Positions 57,001 to 64,000 of a stretch of DNA of 64,000 nt are shown here, one piece after another. The notes under the pieces are model-generated. The model saw only the letters and a list, made by a program, of their open reading frames with translations. It ran no database searches and was not told the DNA's origin. Within the stretch, counting starts at the first letter, position 1. Each line of letters opens with the position of its first letter. The position numbers and the translations under genes were made by a program. The stretch comes from Edaphochlamys debaryana (taxonomy: Eukaryota > Chlorophyta > Chlorophyceae > Chlamydomonadales). Location: the NCBI GenBank assembly GCA_016858145.1, contig JAEHOE010000150.1, positions 239,181 to 303,180 on the forward strand. Direction: 5' to 3'.

Positions 57001-60000
57001 CGGCGGGGGAGTGTTCGGCGGAGGAGGCGGGGGCGTGTTAGGAGGCGGCGGCGGCGGCGTGTTCGGCGGCGGCGGCGGAGGAGTGTTGGGGCGGAGGCGG
57101 CGGGGGAGTGTTCGGCGGACGAGGGGGCGGGGGCGTGTTAGGAGGCGCGGCGGCGGCGCGTGTTTCGGCGGCGGTGGGGGAGGAGTGTTGGGGCGGAGGC
57201 GGCGGGGGAGGTGTTCGGAGGAGGAGGCGGGGGGGCGTGTTAGGAGGCGGCGGCGGCGGCGTGTTTCGGCGGCGGCGGGGGAGGAGTGTTGGGCGGAGGC
57301 GGCGGGGGAGTGTTCGGAGGAGGCGGGGGCGTGTTAGGTGGCGGGCGGCGGCGGCGTGTTCGGCGGCGGCGGGGGGAGGAGTGTTGGGCGGAGGCGGCGG
57401 GGGAGTGTTCGGAGGAGGAGGCGGGGGCGTGTTAGGTGGCGGCGGGCGGCGGCGTGTTCGGCGGCGGCGGGGGGAGGAGTGTTGGGGCGGAGGCGGCGGG
57501 GGAGTGTTTCGGAGGAGGAGGCGGGGGCGTGTTCGGAGGCGGCGGCGGCGGCGTGTTCGGCGGCGGCGGGGGAGGAGTGTTGGGCGGAGGCGGCGGGGGG
57601 CGTGTTCGGAGGAGGCGGGGGCGTGTTAGGTGGCGGCGGCGGCGGCGTGTTCGGCGGCGGCGGCGGAGGAGTGTTGGGCGGCGGCGGCGGGGGAGTGTCG
57701 GAGGAGGAGGCGGGGGCGTGTTCGGAGGCGGCGGCGGCGGCGTGTTCGGCGGCGGGTGGGGAGGAGTGTTGGGCGGAGGCGGCGGGGGAGTGTTTCGGAG
57801 GAGGAGGCGGGGGGGGGCGTGTTAGGAGGCGCGGCGGCGGCGTGTTCGGCGGCGGCGGGGGAGGAGTGTTGGGGCGGAGGCGGCGGGGGAGTGTTCGGAC
57901 GAGGGGGCGGGGGGCGTGTTAGGAGAGGCGGCGGCGGCGGCGTGTTCGGCGGCGCGGGGGAGGAGTGTTTGGGCGGAGGCGGGCGGGGAAGTGTTCGTAG
58001 AGGAGGCGGGGGCGTGTTAGGAGGCGGCGGCGGCGGCGTGTTCGGCGGCGGCGGGGGAGGAGTGTTGGGCGGAGGCGGCGGGGGAGTGTTCGGAGGAAGC
58101 AGGCGGGGGGCGGCGGCGTGCCGGGAGGAGGAGGCGGCGGGAGGCCGGTCGGCGGCGGAGGCGGGGCATCCGGAGGCGGGGGCGGCGGCGCGTGCCGGGA
58201 GGAGGAAGCGGGGGGCGTTTTAGGAGGCGGGCGGCGGCGGCGGCGGCGTGTTCGGCGGCGGCGGGGGAGGGGTGTTGGGCGGAGGCGGCGGGGGGCGTGT
58301 GAGGAGGAGGCGGGGCGGTGTTAGGTGGCTGCGGCGGCGGCGTGTTCGGCGGGCGGCGGCGGAGGAGTGTTGGGCGGCGGCGGCGGGGGAGTGTTCGGAG
58401 GAGGAGGGCGGGGGCGTGTTCGGAGGTGGCGGGCGGCGGCGTGTTTCGGCGGCGGCGGGGGAGGAGTGTTTGGGCGGAGGCGGCGGGGGAGTGTTCGGAG
58501 GAGGAGGCTGGGCGTGTTCGGAGGCGGCGGCGGCGGCGTGTTCGGCGGCGGCGGGGGAGGAGTGTTGGGCGGAGGCGGCGGGGGAGTGTTCGGACGAGGA
58601 GGCGGGGGCGTGTTCGGCGGCGGCGGCGGCGGCGTGTTCGGCGGCGGTGGGGGAGGAGTGTTGGGGCGGAGGCGGCGGGGGAGTGTTCGGAGGAGGAGGC
58701 GGGGGGCGTGTTCGGAGGCGGCGGCGGGGGCGTGTTAGGCGGCGGCGGGGGAGGAGTGTTGGGCGGAGGCTGCGGGGGAGTGTTCGGAGGAGGAGGCGGG
58801 GCGTGTTAGGTGGCGGCGGCGGCGGCGTGTTTCGGCGGCGGGCGGGGGAGGAGTGTTGGGCGGAGGCGGCGGGGGGAGTGTTCGGAGGAGGAGGCGGGGG
58901 GCGTGTTCGGAGGCGGCGGCGGCGGCGTGTTCGGCGGCGGCGGGGAGGAGTGATGGGCGGAGGCGGCGGGGGAGTGTTCGGAGGAGGAGAGGCGGGGGCG
59001 TGTTCGGAGGCGGCGGCGGGCGGCGTGTTCGGCGGCGGCGGGGGAGGAGTGTTGGGCGGAGGCGGCGGGGGCGTGTTCGGAGGAGGAGGCGGGGGCGTGT
59101 TCGGAGGCGGCGGCGGCGGCGTGTTCGGCGGCGGCGGGGGAGGGGTGTTGGGCGGAGGCGGCGGGGGAGTGTTCGGAGGAGGAGGCGGGGGCGTGTTCGG
59201 AGGCGGCGGCGGCGGCGTGTTCGGCGGGCGGCGGGGGAGGAGTGTTGGGCGGAGGCGGCGGGGGAGTGTTCGGAGGGAGGAGGCGGGGGCGTGTTCGGAG
59301 GGCCGGCGGCGGCGGCGTGTTCGGCCGGCGGCGGGGGAGGAGTGTTGGGCGGAGGCGGCGGGGAGTGTTCGGAGGAGGAGGCGGGGGCGTGTTAGGTGGC
59401 GGCGGCGGCGGCGTGTTCGGCGGCGGCGGCGGAGGAGTGTTGGGCGGGCGGCGGCGGGGGAGTGTTCGGAGGAGGAAGGCGGGGGCGTGTTCGGAGGTGG
59501 CGGCGGCGGCGTGTTCGGCGGCGGCTGGGGGAGGGGTGTTGGGCGGAGGCGGCGGGGGAGTGTTCGAGGAGGAGGCGGGGGGCATGTTAGGAGGCGGCGG
59601 CGGCGGCGTGTTCGGCGGCGGCGGGGGAGGGGTGTTGGGGCGGAGGGGGCGGGGGAGTGTTCGGAGGAGGAGGCGGGGGCGTGTTAGGAGGGCGGCGGCG
59701 GCGGCGTGTTCGGGCGGCGGCGGGGGAGGAAGTGTTTGGGCGGAGGCGGCGGGGGAGTGTTCGGAGGAGGAGGCGGGGGCGTGTTAGGAGGCGGCGGCGG
59801 CGGCGTGTTCGGCGGCGGCGGGAGGGGTGTTGGGGCGGAGGCGGCGGGGGAGTTTTCGGAGGAGGAGGGCGGGGGCGTGTTTCGGAGGCGCGGCGGCGGC
59901 GTGTTCGGCGGCGGCGGGGGAGGATGTTGGGCGGAGGCGCGGGGAGTGTTCGGCGGAGGAGGCGGGGGCGTGTTAGGAGGCGGCGGCGGCGGCGTGTTCG

Positions 60001-63000
60001 GCGGCGGCGGGGGAGGAGTGTTGGGGCGGAGGCGGCGGGGGGAGTGTTCGGACGAGGGGGCGGGGGCGTGTTAGGAGGCGGTGGCGGCGGGGTGTTCGGC
60101 GGAGGTGGGGGAGGAGTGTTGGGCGGAGGCGGCGGGGGAGTGTTCGGAGGAGGAGGCGGGGGCGTGTTAGGAGGCGGCGGCGGCGGCGTGTTCGGCGGCG
60201 GCGGGGGAGGGGTGTGGGGCGGAGGCGGGCGGGGGAGTGTTCGGAGGAGGCGGGGGCGTGTTAGGTGGCGGCGGCGGCGGCGTGTTCGGCGGCGGCGGGG
60301 GAGGAGTGTTGGGGCGGAGGCGGCGGGGAGTGTTCGTAGGAGGAGGCGGGGGCGTGTTAGGAGGCGGCGGCGGCGGCGTGTTCGGCGGCGGCGGGGGAGG
60401 AGTGTTGGGCGGAGGCGGCGGGGGAGTGTTCGGAGGAGGAGGCGGGGGCGTGTTAGGAGGCGGCGGCGGCGGCGTGTTCGGCGGCGGCGGGGGAGGAGTG
60501 TTGGGCGGAGGCGGCGGGGGTGTTCGGAGGAGGAGGCGGGGGCGTGTTAGGGCGGCGGCGGCGGCGTGTTCGGCGGCGGCGGGGGAGGAGTGTTGGGCGG
60601 AGGCGGCGGGGGGAGTGTTCGGAGGAGGAGGCGGGGGGCGTGTTAGGAGGCGGCGGCGGCGGCGTGTTCGGCGGCGGCGGGGAGGGGTGTTGGGCGGAGG
60701 CGGCGGGGGGTGTTTCGGAGGAGGAGGCGGGGGCGTGTTAGGAGGCGGCGGCGGCGGCGTGTTCGGCGGCGGCGGGGGGAGTGTTGGGCGGGCGGAGGCG
60801 GCGGGGAGTGTTCGGAGGAGGAGGCGGGGGCGTGTTCGGAGGCGGCGGCGGCGGCGTGTTCGGCGGCGGCGGGGAGGAGTGTTGGGCGGAGGCGGCGGGG
60901 GAGTGTTCGGAGGGAGGCGGGGGCGTGTTAGGAGGCGGCGGCGGCGGCGTGTTCGGCGGCGGCGGGGGAGGAGTGTGTTGGGCGGAGGCGGCGGGGGGAT
61001 GTTCGGAGGAGGGGGCGGGCGGGGGCGTGTTCGGAGGCGGCGGCGGCGGCGTGTTCGGCGGCGGCGGGGGAGGGTGTTGGGCGGAGGCGGCGGGGAGTGT
61101 TCGGAGGAGGAGGCGGGGGCGTGTTAGGAGGCGGCGGCGGCGGCGTGTTCGGCGGCGGCGGGGGAGGGGTGTTGGGCGGAGGGGGCGGGGGAGTGTTCGG
61201 AGGAGGAGGCGGGGCGGCGTGTTAGGAGGCGGCGGCGGCGGCGTGTTCGCGGCGGCGGGGGAGGAGTGTTGGGCGGAGGGCGGCGGGGGAGTGTGTCGGA
61301 GGAGGAGGCGGGGGGGCGTGTTAGGGAGGCGGCGGCGGCGGCGTGTTCGGCGGCGGCGGGGGAGGGGTGTTGGGCGGAGGCGGCGGGGGAGTGTTCGGAG
61401 GAGGAGGCGGGGGCGTGTTCGGAGGCGGCGGCGGCGGCGTGTTCGGCGGCGGCGGGGGAGGAGTGTTGGGCGGAGGCGGCGGGGGAGTGTTCGGAGGAGG
61501 AGGCGGGGGCGTGTTAGGAGGCGGCGGCGGCGGCGTGTTCGGCGGCGGCGGGGGAGGAGTGTTGGGCGGAGGCGGCGGGGGAGTGTTCGGAGGAGGGGGC
61601 GGGGGCGTGTTAGGAGGCGGCGGCGGCGGCGTGTTCGGCGGCGGCGGGGGAGGAGTGTTGGGCGGAGGCGGCGGGGAGTGTTCGGAGGAGGAGGCGGGGG
61701 CGTGTTAGGAGGCGGCGGCGGCGGCGTGTTCGGCGGCGGCGGGGGAGGAGTGTTGGGCGGAGGCGGCGGGGGAGTTGTTCGGAGGAGGCGGGGGCGTGTT
61801 AGGAGGCGGCGGCGGCGGCGTGTTCGGCGGCGGCGGGGGAGGAGTGTTGGGCGGAGGCGGCGGGGGAGTGTTCGGAGGAGGAGGCGGGGGCGTGTTAGGA
61901 GGCGGCGGGGGCGGTGCAGTCTGCGGCGGCGGCGGGGGAGGAGTGTTGGGCGGAGGCGGCGGGGGAGTGTTCGGAGGAGGAGCGGGGCGTGTTCGGAGGC
62001 GGCGGCGGCGGCGTGTTCGGCGGCGGCGGGGGAGGAGTGTTGGGGCGGAGGCGCGGGGGAGTGTTCGGAGGAGGCGGGGGCGTGTTAGGAGGCGGCGGCG
62101 GCGGCGGGTTCGGCGGCGGGCGGGGGAGGAGTGTTTGGGCGGAGGCGGCGGGAGTGTTCGGAGGAGGAGGCGGGGGCGTGTTAGGAGGCGGCGGCGGCGG
62201 CGTGTTCGGCGGCGGCGGGGGAGGAGTGTTGGGCGGAGGCGGCGGGGGAGTGTTCGGAGGAGGAGGCGGGGGCGTGTTAGGAGGCGGCGGCGGCGGCGTG
62301 TTCGGCGGCGGCGGGGGAGGAGTGTTGGGCGGAGGCGGCGGGGAGTGTTCGGAGGAGGGGGCGGGGCGTGTTTAGGAGGCGGCGGCGGCGGCGTGTTCGG
62401 CGGCGGCGGGGGAGGAGTGTTGGGCGGAGGCGGCGGGGAGTGTTCGGAGGAGGAGGCGGGGGCGTGTTAGGAGGCGGCGGCGGCGGCGTGTTCGGCGGCG
62501 GCGGGGGAGGGGTGTTGGGCGGAGGCGGCGGGGAGTGTTCGGAGGAGGAGGCGGGGGCGGCGTGTGCCGGGAGGCGGCGGCGGCGGCGGCCGGGCGGCGG
62601 CGGCGGGGCATCCGGAGGCGGGCGGCGGAGTGTTCGGGAGGAGGAACGGGGGGCGTGTTAGAGGCGGCGCGGCGGCGGCGGCGTGTTCGGCGGCGCGGGG
62701 GGAGGGGTGTTGGGCGGAGGCGGCGGGGGAGTGTGGTGAGGAGGAGGCGGGGGCGTGTTAGGAGGCGGCGGCGGCGGCGTGTTCGGCGGCGGCGGGGGAG
62801 GAGTGTTGGGCGGAGGCGGCGGGGGAGTGTTTCGGAGGAGGAGGCGGGGGCGTGTTAGGAGGCGGCGGGCGGCGGCGTGTTCGGCGGCGGCGGGGGAGGA
62901 GTGTTGGGCGGAGGCGGCGGGGGAGTGTTCGGAGGAGGAGGCGGGGGCGTGTTAGGAGGCGGCGGGGCGGCGGCGTGTTCGGCGGCGGCGGGGAGGAGTG

Positions 63001-64000
63001 TTGGGCGGAGGCGGCGGGGGAGTGTTTCGGAGGAGGAGGCGGGGGCGTGTTAGGAGGAGCGGCGGCGGCGGCGTGTTCGGCGGCGGCGGGGGAGGAGTGT
63101 TGGGCGGAGGCGGCGGGGGAGTGTTCGGAGGAGGAGGCGGGGGCGTGTTAGGAGGCGGCGGCGGCGGCGTGTTCGGCGGCGGCGGGGGAGGAGTGTTGGG
63201 CGGAGGCGGCGGGGAGTGTTCGGAGGAGGAGGCGGGGGCGTGTTAGGGCGGCGGCGGCGCGGCGTGTTCGGCGGCGGCGGGGGAGGAGTGTTGGGCGGAG
63301 GCGGCGGGGGAGTGTTCGGAGGAGAGGCGGGGGCGTGTTAGGAGGCGGCGGCGGCGGCGTGTTCGGCGGCGGCGGGGGAGGAGTGTTGGGCGGAGGCGGC
63401 GGGGGAGTGTTCGGAGGAGGAGGCGGGGGCGTGTTAGGAGGCGGCGGCGGCGGCGTGTTCGGCGGCGGCGGGGAGGAGTGTTGGGCGGAGGCGGCGGGGG
63501 GAGTGTTCGGAGGAGGAGGCGGGGCGTGTTAGGAGGCGGCGGCGGCGGCGTGTTCGGCGGCGGCGGGGGAGGGTGTTGGGCGGAGGCGGCGGGGGAGTGT
63601 TCGGAGGAGGAGGCGGGGGCGTGTTAGGAGGCGGGCGGCGGCGGCGGCGTGTTCGGCGGCGGCGGGGGAGGAGTGTTGGGCGGAGGCGGCGGGGGAGTGT
63701 TCGGAGGAGGAGGCGGGGCGTGTTAGGAGGCGGCGGCGGCGGCGCGTGTTCGGCGGCGGCGGGGGAGGAGTGTTGGGCGGAGGCGGCGGGGGAGTGTTCG
63801 GAGGAGGAGGCGGGGGCGTGTTAGGAGGCGGCGGCGGCGGCGTGTTCGGCGGCGGCGGGGGAGGAGTGTTGGGCGGAGGCGGCGGGAAGTGTTCGGAGGA
63901 GGAGGCGGGGGCGTGTTAGGAGGCGGCGGCGGCGGCGTGTTCGGCGGCGGCGGGAGGGGAGTTGGGGCGGAGGCGGCGGGGGAGTGTTCGGAGGAGGAGG
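45097..64000 (-). CDS. giant hydroxyproline-rich extracellular-matrix protein (5' end outside window)
   Basis: Twenty-one minus-strand exons: 53,288-64,000+, 53,017-53,087, 52,656-52,796, 52,052-52,246, 51,679-51,887, 50,588-51,477, 50,290-50,395, 49,920-50,057, 49,492-49,761, 49,261-49,346, 49,044-49,109, 48,858-48,893, 48,480-48,585, 48,160-48,194, 47,746-47,977, 46,613-47,619, 46,388-46,465, 46,023-46,094, 45,698-45,910, 45,443-45,553 and 45,097-45,138. Order: octapeptide Pro array; a roughly 100-residue folded region (YTYVAVFDLTADTVSKVPLV); polyproline; three copies of one module separated by Pro-rich linkers; six GRRRPPP repeats; a Cys-containing tail ending VAYSRGS. About 1,710 residues follow the array. 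All phases agree except exon 5 (51,679-51,887), one base too long, which I read as an indel. Polyproline and N/S/T-rich spacers suggest an O-glycosylated wall protein. Confidence 0.7.
48336..48464 (+). repeat. C-rich heptamer (CCCCCCT) run inside an intron
   Basis: About 17 copies of a seven-base C-tract unit with one uninterrupted run of over 20 C. It fills most of the intron between the exons at 48,480-48,585 and 48,160-48,194, next to the acceptor side of the coding strand. The opposite strand would form G-quadruplexes. Its length may be misjudged in the assembly. Confidence 0.9.
54365..54600 (-). repeat. 72 bp repeats encoding GT-P6 / DA-P6 / GL-P6
   Basis: The word gtgccgg recurs at 54,370, 54,442, 54,514 and 54,586, exactly 72 bp apart. 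On the minus strand each unit reads GTPPPPPP-DAPPPPPP-GLPPPPPP. The block is the C-terminal edge of the array and is followed by KTPPPPPP upstream (gttttagg near 54,609). Confidence 0.9.
54600..64000 (-). repeat. Asn-Thr-Pro6 octapeptide array, 96 bp higher-order unit
   Basis: A 24 bp unit coding NTPPPPPP on the minus strand is arranged in sets of four with distinct codon patterns, so the exact period is 96 bp (for example gtgttcggcggcggc at 61,439 and 61,535). About 98 units are present and the array leaves the window. Boundary blocks (GT/DA/GL, sometimes KT) recur near 56,638-56,745, 58,115-58,222 and 62,565-62,640. The Pro frame has no Met or Val codon, so it is invisible to start-based ORF finding. 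It is open from 53,288 to about 55,290; beyond that single-base indels, mostly in G runs, break it every few units. Confidence 0.9.

Noticed and set aside
54370..63824. Many plus-strand glycine- and arginine-rich frames (GVFGGGGG and similar)
   Set aside because: They are antisense shadows of the proline octapeptide array; the minus frame joins in phase to real exons downstream, while the plus frames join nothing.
54365..64000. CRISPR array
   Set aside because: Repeats are contiguous coding units without unique spacers, in a eukaryotic context.

Overview
The window looks like nuclear DNA of a chlorophycean green alga, probably of the Chlamydomonas/Volvox group. Supporting signs are very high GC, many short C-rich introns with GTGAG/GTGCG donors and CCCCCAG acceptors, alanine/glycine/proline-rich coding sequence, a hydroxyproline-rich cell-wall protein, a ciliary PG-rich protein and a RING-CH/PB1-like protein typical of volvocine algae. 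No species is claimed. There are no prokaryotic operons. Nearly all genes are intron-rich, so most long reading frames are shadows, and gene models here were rebuilt by joining exons whose splice phases agree.

Layout. 84-10,907 is a 10.8 kb inverted duplication (arms about 5.1-5.2 kb, spacer 5,200-5,710). Each arm carries a degraded copy of a divergently transcribed pair: a secreted TBL/PC-esterase-like (SGNH) gene and a plastid-type PDZ-domain gene. 10,822-13,142 (minus) is a repeat-rich gene whose 3' end runs into the palindrome. 14,454-14,941 is a third copy of the palindrome's terminal module, followed by a gene with an 11-residue repeat. 17,697-25,315 is the fullest copy of the pair, with all PDZ exons intact; its esterase gene carries an insertion in the signal peptide, an in-frame TAG and apparent frameshifts.

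25,976-31,710 holds a second inverted duplication, with two intact RING-CH genes. 32,259-33,600 (minus) encodes a glycine-rich one-membrane-span protein whose last exon is also inversely duplicated at 29.57-29.93 kb. 34,338-39,863 (minus) encodes a 1,677-residue helical-repeat protein, possibly OPR-like. 40,370-43,436 (plus) encodes a 463-residue ciliary-type PG-rich protein.

45,097-64,000+ (minus) is one giant extracellular-matrix-type gene. At least 20 downstream exons encode a triplicated module with proline-rich linkers. The upstream part is a >9 kb octapeptide array (two variable residues plus six prolines, mostly Asn-Thr-Pro6) that runs off the window. The array is full of one-base indels, which suggests unpolished long-read sequence or array decay; either way, frameshifts in this window need care.

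The strongest leads are the triplicated ECM module with conserved intron positions, the punctuated octapeptide array, the inverted duplications built around gene pairs, and a MITE-like insertion with an 11 bp target duplication that may be spliced as a new intron.
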